Position numbers and translations under genes: made by a program. From NCBI GenBank assembly GCA_965230635.1, contig CBDDLJ010000009.1, positions 186,001 to 250,000 of the forward strand: 64,000 nucleotides of DNA, read 5' to 3'. The notes below the pieces were generated by a model that was not told the DNA's origin, made no database searches, and worked only from the letters and a program-made list of their open reading frames with translations. The DNA is from CBDDLJ01 sp965230635. GTDB lineage: Bacteria > Pseudomonadota > Gammaproteobacteria > UBA1113. Below, in pieces: positions 54,389 to 63,746 of this stretch. How positions within the stretch are numbered: the first letter of the stretch is position 1; every line of letters starts with the position of its first letter.

Positions 54389-55907
54389 GGCTCTTCCTGT
54401 CAAAAGGCAATTCTCCTTGGATATAATTTTTTGTTTTTTTCTTTCTCGCTTTTCTTCGCAAGCCAGACTTGCGGCTACCATGTTTGTTTGTGATTTTTTG
54501 AGCAGTTTCTTTATGTGAGGCATTGTTTTTTCTAAGGCCATAAAGTTTATCGGCTGCTGCTTTTCGTGCTGTTTTTTCATCAACAATTGGCATTGGATAG
54601 CCATTCATTTGTGTTTCTGCTTGCCATGGCATATGAATAAATTCTTGATCTATCTCTCGCAGCTCTGGAACCCAACGGCGAATAAAAATACCTTCCGGAT
54701 CATGATCAATGCTTTGTTTGATCGGGTTATAGATACGAATTGCATTGATTCCTGTTGTACCTGATTGCATTTGTGCTTGGCTGTAATGAATACCCGGCTC
54801 ATAATCGGCAAATAGCTTAGCCAAATGCAACGCTGGTTTACGCCAGTGCAGCCAGAGATGATAGCTTGCAAAACTCATTAGCATCGCACGCATACGAAAA
54901 TTTAGCCACCCTTTAGCCGTTAAAGCACGCATACAGGCATCTACCATTGGGTAGCCTGTCATGCCAGATTTCCATGCTTTAAAATAATCGTTATTGAAAT
55001 TTTGTTTTCTAAAGGAATTGTATGCCGGATGTATATTTTCAAATTCAATACGTGGCTCATCTTCTAGCTTTTGAATGAAATGGCAATGCCAGCGTAACCT
55101 GCCTGAGAAAGATCGCATGGCACTGGGCCATTTTCCTTTTTCGCCACAAGGCATTTGTTTTATTTCTTGATTGCGCTTTTCGCAGGCTTGAAACACTTCA
55201 CGGATGGATAATGTACCAAAAGCTAGATGAATTGATAGCTTTGAGCAGCTATCAAATGCAGTTACCGGCGATGACATCTCTTTGGTGTAAATTTCACCGC
55301 GTTTGTATAGAAAACTGTGCAGCAGCTTTAATCCTTGGCTTCGACCACCTGGTTGTAGATTGGTAAACCCGTCTTCTTGTAACCCAAGTTCTGTGCGAGT
55401 GGGCAAGGCATCAGAGCCCTCTGCTATTCTTTTAAGGTTAGTAGGAGGGCTCGCAGTAGGTTTCTTCATCTGGCGATACCAACGAGCCGCCCAGCCATCA
55501 CGGTTTTGCAAACGACGTATTACACCATTTTGAATCGGCTCATGCCATGGAATGTTTTGTGATTTACACCAGTGTTTCACAGCTTTATCGCGTTCATATG
55601 TCCAGCCATTCCATGTTTCTTGATGAGACCACAGCGCTTGAACATTATGGCGTTTATGAATATTTTCTAAAATATCAATCGCATTGCCGACTTTTAAAAC
55701 CAGCTTTTGTCCAATATTATTTAGTGACTCATCAAGCTCGCGCAAGCATGCTTGCAAACACACATAATGTCGATGACTCATATCAGGCTGTTGCCATAGC
55801 TCTGGCTCAAGAATATAGAGAGGTAAAACAGAGCCAATTTTAGCGGCCTGTGTTAAGGCTTCATGATCCTCTATTCGTAAATCTCTTTTAAACCAAACAA
55901 TATGCAT
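54381..55907 (-). CDS. Deoxyribodipyrimidine photolyase / cryptochrome
   Basis: This is a 508-residue member of the photolyase/cryptochrome family. The N-terminal antenna domain begins MHIVWFKRDLRIEDHEAL. The FAD-binding domain has WHCHFIQKLEDEPRIE, WLNFRMRAMLMSFASYH and RIYNPIKQSIDHDPEGIFIR. It probably repairs cyclobutane pyrimidine dimers using light. The C-terminus carries an unusual lysine/arginine-rich extension (KSGLRRKARKKKTKN). The gene abuts the SDR gene exactly (stop 55908-55910, start 55905-55907) and overlaps the iron-sulfur photolyase gene. It therefore sits in the middle of a tight operon. Confidence 0.93.
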   Translation of the reverse strand: MHIVWFKRDLRIEDHEALTQAAKIGSVLPLYILEPELWQQPDMSHRHYVCLQACLRELDESLNNIGQKLVLKVGNAIDILENIHKRHNVQALWSHQETWNGWTYERDKAVKHWCKSQNIPWHEPIQNGVIRRLQNRDGWAARWYRQMKKPTASPPTNLKRIAEGSDALPTRTELGLQEDGFTNLQPGGRSQGLKLLHSFLYKRGEIYTKEMSSPVTAFDSCSKLSIHLAFGTLSIREVFQACEKRNQEIKQMPCGEKGKWPSAMRSFSGRLRWHCHFIQKLEDEPRIEFENIHPAYNSFRKQNFNNDYFKAWKSGMTGYPMVDACMRALTAKGWLNFRMRAMLMSFASYHLWLHWRKPALHLAKLFADYEPGIHYSQAQMQSGTTGINAIRIYNPIKQSIDHDPEGIFIRRWVPELREIDQEFIHMPWQAETQMNGYPMPIVDEKTARKAAADKLYGLRKNNASHKETAQKITNKHGSRKSGLRRKARKKKTKNYIQGELPFDRKSHE

Positions 55908-56609
55908 TTACGGCAAGACCTCCTTACCATCCCACGCAAAACACTTCCCTGTCTCCTCTGGCGTTAGATTTTCTAAAACTTCTAAGAGCTTTCTGGCAGA
56001 ATATTTTGGAGTAAACAGCCTGCCTTTAGGGACATTATGTTGAAATGGTTTTGATAAATCACTATCAACTGTACCGGGGTGAAGGCCAACAATGATCGCT
56101 TTCTTGTTTTTTCTTTTAATTTCAATCGATGCATTCTTGATAATCATATTTAGTGCAGCTTTTGAGGCACGATACGCATACCAACCACCCAGCAGGTTAT
56201 CAGATATACTGCCTACACGTGCAGATAGTGCTGCAAATATCGATGGTTTATTTACGTTAAGTTTAGGCAGAAAATATTTTGCAACAAGGGCGGGCGTGAT
56301 GGTATTAGCTTCAAAAACTCGATGAAACTTTTCTGCTGATAAATCTCTCAAAGATTTTTCTGGCATAATATCACCGTCATGTAATATGCCATTAGCCACA
56401 ATGACTAAATCCACAGGCTGTTGTTTTGCAGCCAGTTCAGCAGCTTCAGCAAGAGAGTCCTCGTTGCTATAATCAATTTGATACGCTCCATTTCGAGTAA
56501 AAGCAAACAAGTTGGCATTTGGATATTTTTCAGACAAGAGAATTGTAAAAGCATTTCCTATCGCACCAGAAGCACCAAAAACGACTATGTTTTGTGGATC
56601 ATATGCCAT
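55908..56609 (-). CDS. Short-chain dehydrogenase (CsgA-like) in the photolyase cluster
   Basis: This 233-residue SDR has the cofactor motif FGASGAIGNAF, NGILHDG, a serine in ALSARVGSISDN and the YRASKAAL active site. Its length and sequence style fit the small CsgA-like SDRs that commonly accompany bacterial photolyase genes. The substrate is unknown. It is the first gene of the SDR-photolyase-photolyase run and begins 31 bases after ahcY on the same strand, so transcription may also read in from metK-ahcY. Confidence 0.9.
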   Translation of the reverse strand: MAYDPQNIVVFGASGAIGNAFTILLSEKYPNANLFAFTRNGAYQIDYSNEDSLAEAAELAAKQQPVDLVIVANGILHDGDIMPEKSLRDLSAEKFHRVFEANTITPALVAKYFLPKLNVNKPSIFAALSARVGSISDNLLGGWYAYRASKAALNMIIKNASIEIKRKNKKAIIVGLHPGTVDSDLSKPFQHNVPKGRLFTPKYSARKLLEVLENLTPEETGKCFAWDGKEVLP

Positions 56610-56640
56610 AAAGCACCCTCTTTCATTTTAAGTCGTATCA

Positions 56641-57987
56641 TCAATAACGATAATGATCGGCCTTGTATGGCCCGGCACGATCAATACCTGTATATTTTTC
56701 TTGTTCAGGTGTTAATGCTGTTAATTTGACACCTAAGCGCTCTAGGTGCAGTCTTGCCACCTTTTCATCTAAATGTTTGGGTAATACATACACTTTATTT
56801 TCATATTGGGTATAATTTTCAAATAGTTCCATTTGAGCTAATACTTGATTGCTAAAAGAATTTGACATAACAAAACTTGGGTGGCCTGTTGCACAACCTA
56901 GATTAACTAAACGTCCTTCTGCCAATAAAATAATTTTTTTGCCATCAGGAAAAATGATGTGATCGACTTGTGGTTTGATGTTTTCCCACTTTAGGTGGCG
57001 TAATCCATCAACATCGATTTCATTGTCAAAATGCCCAATATTAGAGACAATGGCTTGGTTTTTCATTTGTTTCATATGTTCTAATGTAATAACTTGATAA
57101 TTGCCTGTTGCCGTTACAAAAATATCTGCGACAGATGCAACGTCATCCATAGAAACTACTTGGAAACCTTCCATCGCAGCTTGTAAAGCACAAATAGGGT
57201 CAATTTCTGTCACCCAAACTGTCGCACCTAAACCTCTCAAGGCTTGAGCGCAACCTTTGCCAACATCGCCATAGCCTAGGACAACAGCGATCTTTCCTGC
57301 AATCATTACATCTGTTGCCCGTTTAATACCATCCATAAGTGATTCTCGACAACCATATAAATTATCAAACTTTGATTTGGTGACGGAGTCATTGACATTA
57401 AATGCTGGTATAGCAAGGCTACCTTCATTTTCCATGTCATAGAGACGTTTTACACCGGTTGTTGTTTCTTCAGAAACGCCTCTGATTTCTTTTAACAAAT
57501 GTGTGTGTTTTTCATGTATGATGGTGGTTAAGTCCCCACCGTCATCGAGTAACATATTCGGACGCCAATTATTCTCGCCGAGAATACTTTGCTCTATACA
57601 CCACCAATATTCTTCCTCAGTTTCTCCTTTCCAAGCAAACACAGGAATGCCTGCTGCCGCTATGGCTGCTGCAGCATGATCTTGTGTTGAAAAAATATTA
57701 CATGAAGCCCAACGTACTTCTGCGCCAAGTAAGACTAGAGTTTCTATCAGCACAGCTGTTTGCACGGTCATATGTAAACATCCAGTAATCCGTGCGCCTT
57801 TTAATGGCTTATCTTTAGCAAACTCTTCTCGCAAACTCATCAAGCCGGGCATTTCAGTTTCAGCAATACTAATTTCTTTTCGTCCCCACTCTGCCAGTTC
57901 TATATCTGCTACTTTATAAGCTAACACATTTTTTTTTGCTGTATCACTCATGATTGATTCTGCCGTGTCTATATCTACCACTTCCAT
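56641..57987 (-). CDS. ahcY: Adenosylhomocysteinase
   Basis: AhcY splits S-adenosylhomocysteine into adenosine and homocysteine, recycling the product of all SAM methyltransferases. The 448-residue protein has the NAD-binding motif GYGDVGKGCAQALRGLGA. Substrate-site segments are NIFSTQDHAAAAI and NVNDSVTKSKFDNLYGC, and the C-terminus is KADHYRY. GAGGG precedes the ATG at 57987; a second ATG lies 12 codons downstream. It follows metK by 24 bases, giving a SAM-cycle operon. Confidence 0.98.
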   Translation of the reverse strand: MEVVDIDTAESIMSDTAKKNVLAYKVADIELAEWGRKEISIAETEMPGLMSLREEFAKDKPLKGARITGCLHMTVQTAVLIETLVLLGAEVRWASCNIFSTQDHAAAAIAAAGIPVFAWKGETEEEYWWCIEQSILGENNWRPNMLLDDGGDLTTIIHEKHTHLLKEIRGVSEETTTGVKRLYDMENEGSLAIPAFNVNDSVTKSKFDNLYGCRESLMDGIKRATDVMIAGKIAVVLGYGDVGKGCAQALRGLGATVWVTEIDPICALQAAMEGFQVVSMDDVASVADIFVTATGNYQVITLEHMKQMKNQAIVSNIGHFDNEIDVDGLRHLKWENIKPQVDHIIFPDGKKIILLAEGRLVNLGCATGHPSFVMSNSFSNQVLAQMELFENYTQYENKVYVLPKHLDEKVARLHLERLGVKLTALTPEQEKYTGIDRAGPYKADHYRY

Positions 57988-58011
57988 TTCTTTTCCCTCG
58001 CTTTCATTAAG

Positions 58012-59169
58012 TTAAGCTATTGCATCTATTAATAAATCAACTTGATCTTTGTTTTCCCAATTAAATCCGGCTTCTTCTCGGCCAAAATGCCCATAAGCTG
58101 CTGTTTTTTTGTATATTGGTTTTAACAAATCTAACATGGATATAATATTACGTGGTCTTAAATCAAAGTGTTCTAGAATTAAACTTTCAATTTTTCGATC
58201 ATCAATTTTTCCTGTTCCAAATGTATTTACCATCACAGAGACGGGTTCTGCTATGCCGATGGCATAAGCAATTTGTAATTCACATTTTTCAGCAAGACCG
58301 GCAGCGACAATATTTTTTGCTACATAGCGACAGGCGTAAGCTGCTGAACGATCAACTTTTGTTGGATCTTTGCCAGAAAAGCAACCGCCGCCATGCCGTG
58401 CTATACCACCGTAGCTATCGACAATGATCTTACGCCCTGTTAACCCACAGTCACCTAATGGTCCACCGATAACAAAACGACCTGTCGGATTAACTAAAAA
58501 AGTTGTTTTACTATCTAGCCATTTAGTTGGAATAACTGGCTTTATTATTTCTTCAATAACTGCCTCTGTTAACTCATTATGTGTAATGTCAGGATCGTGC
58601 TGGGTAGACAAAACGATTGTGTCAATAATGCTGGGTTTATTATCAATATATTGAAAGGTAATTTGGCACTTAGCGTCAGGCCTTAACCAAGGCAGTATCT
58701 TTTGTTTGCGCAAATGTGCTTGTTGCTGCATCAACCGATGGGCATAGGTAATTGCTGCTGGCATTAATGTCTCTGTTTCATTACAAGCGTAGCCGAACAT
58801 TAATCCTTGATCACCAGCGCCCATTTCATGATCCACGGTATCATCAACACCTTGCGCTATATCAGATGATTGTTTGCCAATCGATGTTAATACTGCACAA
58901 GATTCCCAATCAAATCCCATATCGGCATGAACATAACCAATTTCTTTGATTGTGTTACGAACGAGACTTTCGATATCCGCCCAAGCATTCGTTCTCATTT
59001 CACCAGCAACAAACACCATGCCTGTCTTCACCATGGTTTCGCAAGCAACACGTGCATGCGGATCATTGTCTAGAATAGCGTCTAAAATAGCATCTGATAT
59101 TTGATCAGCAACTTTGTCTGGATGGCCTTCAGAAACAGATTCTGATGTAAATAAGTATGCTTTATTCAT
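58012..59169 (-). CDS. metK: S-adenosylmethionine synthase
   Basis: MetK makes SAM from methionine and ATP. The 385-residue protein has all the expected motifs: FTSESVSEGHPDKVADQISD at the start, GAGDQGLMFGYACNET in the centre and GGGCFSGKDPTKVDRSAAY. It supplies SAM to methyltransferases including RsmG, RsmE and the NRPS methyltransferase encoded here. It is divergent from tkt. I looked at the 5' region for a SAM or SAH riboswitch and recognised none. Confidence 0.98.
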   Translation of the reverse strand: MNKAYLFTSESVSEGHPDKVADQISDAILDAILDNDPHARVACETMVKTGMVFVAGEMRTNAWADIESLVRNTIKEIGYVHADMGFDWESCAVLTSIGKQSSDIAQGVDDTVDHEMGAGDQGLMFGYACNETETLMPAAITYAHRLMQQQAHLRKQKILPWLRPDAKCQITFQYIDNKPSIIDTIVLSTQHDPDITHNELTEAVIEEIIKPVIPTKWLDSKTTFLVNPTGRFVIGGPLGDCGLTGRKIIVDSYGGIARHGGGCFSGKDPTKVDRSAAYACRYVAKNIVAAGLAEKCELQIAYAIGIAEPVSVMVNTFGTGKIDDRKIESLILEHFDLRPRNIISMLDLLKPIYKKTAAYGHFGREEAGFNWENKDQVDLLIDAIA

Positions 59170-59494
59170 ATCTCATGCTTACCCTGTACGAAACTTAAAC
59201 TGAGTGAACATCATACTAAAATTTATATAAACCTGCTATAGCTAAAAAATAACATGTGTTCGCTTATGACTATGGCCAAATTATTATTGGCAAACCACGT
59301 TGCGCTTGAAATATTATTTGCTCATTTCACCAATAAATAAGAGAATACACACATCTATGAGCAGCAGTCTGGATAAATTTCAACCACCCTGAGTGATGAC
59401 AGATGCATAACACATAATGGTGAGGTGAAAACATGATTAATATCTTTATGCTGTATAAAAAACTGTCCTTTACACATAATTGAGGAGACAATAA
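59170..59494. promoter_or_regulatory. Divergent regulatory region between metK and tkt
   Basis: This 325-bp non-coding region must carry promoters for metK-ahcY (leftward) and tkt-gap-pgk-pyk (rightward). It is A+T-rich, with GAGGAGA just before tkt as ribosome-binding site. I found no confident -35/-10 pair and no recognised riboswitch fold. An 81-codon minus-strand frame starting inside tkt spans much of it but has no recognisable content. Confidence 0.5.
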
Positions 59495-61504
59495 ATGCCT
59501 TCCAGAAGAGAACTTGCTAATGCAATACGTGCATTGAGTATGGATGCCGTTCAGCAGGCAAAATCCGGCCACCCTGGTATGCCAATGGGAATGGCAGATA
59601 TTGCCGAAGTCTTATGGAATAATTTCTTAGTTCATAACCCTAAAAATCCTCGCTGGGCAAATCGCGACCGTTTTATCTTGTCTAATGGCCATGGCTCTAT
59701 GCTATTGTATTCACTGCTCCATTTGACCGGTTATGATATGACGACAGAGGATTTAACAAACTTTCGTCAATTACACGCGAAAACAGCAGGTCATCCAGAG
59801 TATGGACTTGCTCCAGGCATCGAAACAACCACCGGCCCGCTTGGCCAAGGATTAGCAAATGCTATTGGTATGGCGATTGCTGAAAAAAATCTTGCTGCAA
59901 CTTATAATCAAGATGGATGCAAAATAATTGACCATTACACCTATGTATTTTTAGGTGACGGTTGTCTAATGGAAGGCATCTCGCATGAAGCTTCCTCGTT
60001 GGCAGGCACACTGGGCTTAGGTAAACTCATCGCATTCTGGGATGATAATCACATTTCTATTGATGGCAACACGTCAGGATGGTTTACAGATAATACCACG
60101 GCCCGTTTTAAAGCTTACGGTTGGCATGTCATACCGGATGTTGATGGTCATGATGCCAATGAAGTAGAAGCTGCCATTATTGCGGCAAGGCAAATCCGTG
60201 ATAAACCTTCTTTAATATGTTGTCGTACTAAGATTGGTTATGGTGCACCAAATGTTGAAGGTAGTCATCATTGTCACGGTGCGCCACTTGGGGAGGAAGA
60301 AATTGCCGCCGCTAAGCAAGCACTAGAATGGCGCCATCCAGCATTTTCTATTCCCAGTACTATATCTTCTGCCTGGGATGCAACTGAGCGTGGGATGAAA
60401 GCAGAACGTGATTGGGAGAAAAAGTTTGCTTTCTATCAACAAACATATCCGGAGTTGGCGAATGAATTATTAAGACGTCTTGAAGGGAAATTACCTAAAG
60501 GTTGTCAAGATAAAATGTCACAGTTTATTCAACACTGTAATCAAGCAGGTAATAATATCGCAACTCGTAAAGCATCTTACAATTTTTTAAATAGTATTGC
60601 GCCAGCCTTGCCTGAGTTAATTGGTGGCTCAGCTGATTTAAGTGGTTCAAATTTAACGAATTGGAAAGGAAGTGTCGCACTAAAAAAAGAAAATATTCAA
60701 GGTAATTATATTCATTATGGTGTACGTGAATTTGGTATGTCTGCCATTATGAATGGTTTAGCCTTACACGGAGGCTTTATTCCTTATGGTGGCACATTTT
60801 TAGTGTTTAGTGATTATGCTCGTAATGCTGTTCGTTTATCTGCCTTGATGAAACAACAGGTGATCTTTGTTTATTCACATGATTCCATTGGTTTAGGTGA
60901 AGATGGTCCAACTCATCAACCAATTGAACATATTAACATGTTACGAATGACTCCTGATTTAGATGTGTGGCGTCCCTGTGACGAAGTTGAAACCGCTGTT
61001 GCGTGGAAGTATGCAATTGAAAAAACAGATCAAGCAAGTTGTTTATTATTATCACGTCAAACGGTACCACATCAAACACGCAGTATAAAAATGATCGAAA
61101 ATATTGCTCGTGGTGGTTACGTTTTGCGTGACTGTGAAGATACACCTGATATTATCTTTATTGCTACAGGTTCAGAAGTAAGCCTGGCAATGGAGGCTGC
61201 AGAACAACTCAGCAATGAAGAAAAACAAGTTCGAGTGGTTTCTATGCCTTGCACAGAGATATTTGAAAAGCAATCTCAAGCTTATAGAGACAGTGTTTTG
61301 CCTTCCAATGTTGATAGGCGAATTGCTATTGAAGCAGGTAATAGCGACTTTTGGTACAAATATGTCGGTTTAAAAGGTCGTGTTATTGGCATTGATCATT
61401 TTGGCGCTTCGGCTCCAGCCAAAGTGCTTTTTCAAGCATTTAATTTTACCGTGGAAGATATCGTCCACACTGCAAATGAATTAACAGAAGGAGTAATTGC
61501 ATGA
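59495..61504 (+). CDS. tkt: Transketolase
   Basis: Transketolase is the thiamine-diphosphate enzyme linking the pentose phosphate pathway to glycolysis. At 669 residues it is the normal bacterial length. The cofactor motif is GDGCLMEGISHEASSLAGTL, and the C-terminal domains have DSIGLGEDGPTHQPIEH and GIDHFGASAPAKVLF. It overlaps gap by four bases (ATGA), and gap-pgk-pyk follow. This tkt-gap-pgk-pyk order is found in Legionella and Coxiella among others. Confidence 0.98.
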   Translation: MPSRRELANAIRALSMDAVQQAKSGHPGMPMGMADIAEVLWNNFLVHNPKNPRWANRDRFILSNGHGSMLLYSLLHLTGYDMTTEDLTNFRQLHAKTAGHPEYGLAPGIETTTGPLGQGLANAIGMAIAEKNLAATYNQDGCKIIDHYTYVFLGDGCLMEGISHEASSLAGTLGLGKLIAFWDDNHISIDGNTSGWFTDNTTARFKAYGWHVIPDVDGHDANEVEAAIIAARQIRDKPSLICCRTKIGYGAPNVEGSHHCHGAPLGEEEIAAAKQALEWRHPAFSIPSTISSAWDATERGMKAERDWEKKFAFYQQTYPELANELLRRLEGKLPKGCQDKMSQFIQHCNQAGNNIATRKASYNFLNSIAPALPELIGGSADLSGSNLTNWKGSVALKKENIQGNYIHYGVREFGMSAIMNGLALHGGFIPYGGTFLVFSDYARNAVRLSALMKQQVIFVYSHDSIGLGEDGPTHQPIEHINMLRMTPDLDVWRPCDEVETAVAWKYAIEKTDQASCLLLSRQTVPHQTRSIKMIENIARGGYVLRDCEDTPDIIFIATGSEVSLAMEAAEQLSNEEKQVRVVSMPCTEIFEKQSQAYRDSVLPSNVDRRIAIEAGNSDFWYKYVGLKGRVIGIDHFGASAPAKVLFQAFNFTVEDIVHTANELTEGVIA

Positions 61505-62511
61505 CAATTAAGGTTGGCATTAATGGTTACGGTCGTATTGGCCGTAGCATTTTGCGTGCACTATACGAACAAAAACGTACCGATGAAATTGAAGTTGTCG
61601 CGTTAAATAATACTCGTGGTGCTTTAGAAGCAGTTGCACATTTAACTAAGTATGATTCTACTCATGGTATTTTCCCTGCTGATATTTCTTTTGATGATGA
61701 ACATCTTATTGTTAATAATGATCGCATTAGCGTATTAAACATGAAAGATCCGGCGCAACTTCCTTGGAAAAAACTTGGGGTTGATTTAGTCTTTGAATGT
61801 ACAGGTAAGTTTAATGCTCGTGATAAAGCAAAAGACCACTTAGCTGCCGGTGCAAAGAAAGTTCTTATATCTGCTCCGGCGAAAGATGCAGATGCTACTA
61901 TCGTTTATGGAGTAAATGATGGCATCTTGACTCGCGATCATCAAATTATTTCTAATGCATCATGTACAACCAATTGTTTAGCGCCTCTGGTTAAGCCATT
62001 ACATGAAAAAATAGGTATTGAAAATGGTTTAATGACAACAATACATGCTTACACTAATGATCAAGTATTGTCAGATTCTTACCATAAAGATATGCGTCGA
62101 GCACGTTCTGCGGCAGTGTCTATGATTCCTACCAGCACTGGCGCAGCTGCCGCTGTTGGTTTAGTCTTACCAGAGTTAAGTGGTAGGTTAGACGGCTTTG
62201 CTATTCGAGTACCGGTTAATAATGTTTCTCTTGTTGATTTAACTTTTGTGGCGAAACGTACAACCAGTGTTAAAGAAATAAATCAAGTTGTAAAAGCTGC
62301 TGCTGAAAGTGAATTAACAGGAGTTCTTGAATATACCGAGGAACCGTTAGTTTCTATAGACTTTAATCATAATTCGGCCTCTTCTATTTTTGATTCAACA
62401 GAAACACGAGTTATTGGCAAGATGGTGAAAGTATTATCTTGGTATGATAATGAATGGGGATTCTCTAATCGAATGTTAGACACAGCTATTGCGTTAATGA
62501 ATACCAACTAA
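61501..62511 (+). CDS. gap: Glyceraldehyde-3-phosphate dehydrogenase
   Basis: This 336-residue enzyme oxidises glyceraldehyde-3-phosphate with phosphate and NAD(P). The cofactor motif is GINGYGRIGRSILRAL. The catalytic site is ASCTTNCLAP with Cys155, and the C-terminus has WYDNEWGFSNRM. The residue after the second strand (NNTRGALEA instead of the usual ND) makes the cofactor preference uncertain. It starts inside the tkt stop and is followed by pgk after 35 bases. Confidence 0.97.
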   Translation: MTIKVGINGYGRIGRSILRALYEQKRTDEIEVVALNNTRGALEAVAHLTKYDSTHGIFPADISFDDEHLIVNNDRISVLNMKDPAQLPWKKLGVDLVFECTGKFNARDKAKDHLAAGAKKVLISAPAKDADATIVYGVNDGILTRDHQIISNASCTTNCLAPLVKPLHEKIGIENGLMTTIHAYTNDQVLSDSYHKDMRRARSAAVSMIPTSTGAAAAVGLVLPELSGRLDGFAIRVPVNNVSLVDLTFVAKRTTSVKEINQVVKAAAESELTGVLEYTEEPLVSIDFNHNSASSIFDSTETRVIGKMVKVLSWYDNEWGFSNRMLDTAIALMNTN

Positions 62512-62546
62512 CTAAGTGCTAAGTATCTGTTGAATGGGGCGATGAT

Positions 62547-63737
62547 ATGCAACTATTGCAAATGAAAGATGTAGACTTGACAAACAAACGTGTTTTAATT
62601 CGAGAAGATTTTAATACACCTATAGAAGATAATAAAATTACTAGTGATAATCGTATTAGAATGGCACTTCCTACTATTAAAGCAGCTTTAGAACAAAATG
62701 CAGCTGTCATCTTAATGTCTCATTTAGGACGCCCAAAGCAAGGTGAGCTTGATAAATGCTACTCTCTTTCATTGGCTGCTGAACGGCTATCTGAGTTACT
62801 AGAGCAACCGGTTCGACTTGAACCAGATTGGCAAGCAGGAATCGAAATACAGCCTGGAGATGTTGTGCTTTGTGAGAACGTTCGGCTTGATCCGGGTGAA
62901 ACAAAAAATGATGAAGCTTTAGCAAAGACAATGGCTGCGCTCTGTGATATTTTTGTTATGGATGCTTTTGCTAGCGCACACCGTGCTCATGCGTCTACTC
63001 ATGGCGTTATTCGCTTTGCTCCGGTTGCTTGTGCAGGGCCTTTGTTTTTAAAAGAACTCACCGTTCTAAAACAAGTCTTTGAAAAAGCTAAGCGGCCAGT
63101 ACTTGCCATTGTTGGTGGTGCTAAAATATCAACAAAATTTGCTGTGTTAAAATCGTTAAGCGAAAAAGTAGACAAATTAATCGTTGGTGGGGGAATTGCG
63201 AATACTTTTATTGCTGCGAAAGGATTCTCCGTAGGCAAATCACTTTATGAAAAAGAGTTATTAGTTGAAACAAAAGAATTGATAGATCATGCTCAATCTA
63301 CTGGTTGTGATATCCCTATGCTCAAGGATGCGGTTGTTGCCAAGCAGTGTAAAGCAGACACATTAACTGATGTAGTATCTATAGAAAAAATTGCAGATGA
63401 TGATATGATTTTGGATATTGGTCCTAAAACTAGTCAATATTATCAAACATTAATCCAACAAGCAGCGACTATTATCTGGAGTGGTCCTGTCGGTGTTTTC
63501 GAGTTGTCACCTTTTTCTCAGGGAACGCATGATATCGCTAAGTGTATTGCTAATCATGATGCTTTTTCTGTAGCCGGTGGTGGCGATACCATTGCTGCAC
63601 TGGATAAATTTAACTGCAGTGATAAAATGTCTTATATCTCAACCGGCGGTAGTGCTTTTTTAGAATTCATCGAAGGTAAAACATTGCCTTCTATTGCTGT
63701 GTTACAACAACGAGCTAATATTAATGTTGAGAATTAA
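62547..63737 (+). CDS. pgk: Phosphoglycerate kinase
   Basis: Pgk transfers the phosphate of 1,3-bisphosphoglycerate to ADP. The 396-residue protein has KRVLIREDFNTPIEDNKITS at the substrate site. SHLGRPK, NVRLDPGE and the hinge segment (VDKLIVGGGIANTFIAAKG) follow, then the nucleotide-site VAGGGDTIAALDKF. ATG 62547 is used; ATG 62562 is a possible shorter start. Confidence 0.98.
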   Translation: MQLLQMKDVDLTNKRVLIREDFNTPIEDNKITSDNRIRMALPTIKAALEQNAAVILMSHLGRPKQGELDKCYSLSLAAERLSELLEQPVRLEPDWQAGIEIQPGDVVLCENVRLDPGETKNDEALAKTMAALCDIFVMDAFASAHRAHASTHGVIRFAPVACAGPLFLKELTVLKQVFEKAKRPVLAIVGGAKISTKFAVLKSLSEKVDKLIVGGGIANTFIAAKGFSVGKSLYEKELLVETKELIDHAQSTGCDIPMLKDAVVAKQCKADTLTDVVSIEKIADDDMILDIGPKTSQYYQTLIQQAATIIWSGPVGVFELSPFSQGTHDIAKCIANHDAFSVAGGGDTIAALDKFNCSDKMSYISTGGSAFLEFIEGKTLPSIAVLQQRANINVEN

Positions 63738-63746
63738 GGATCATTA

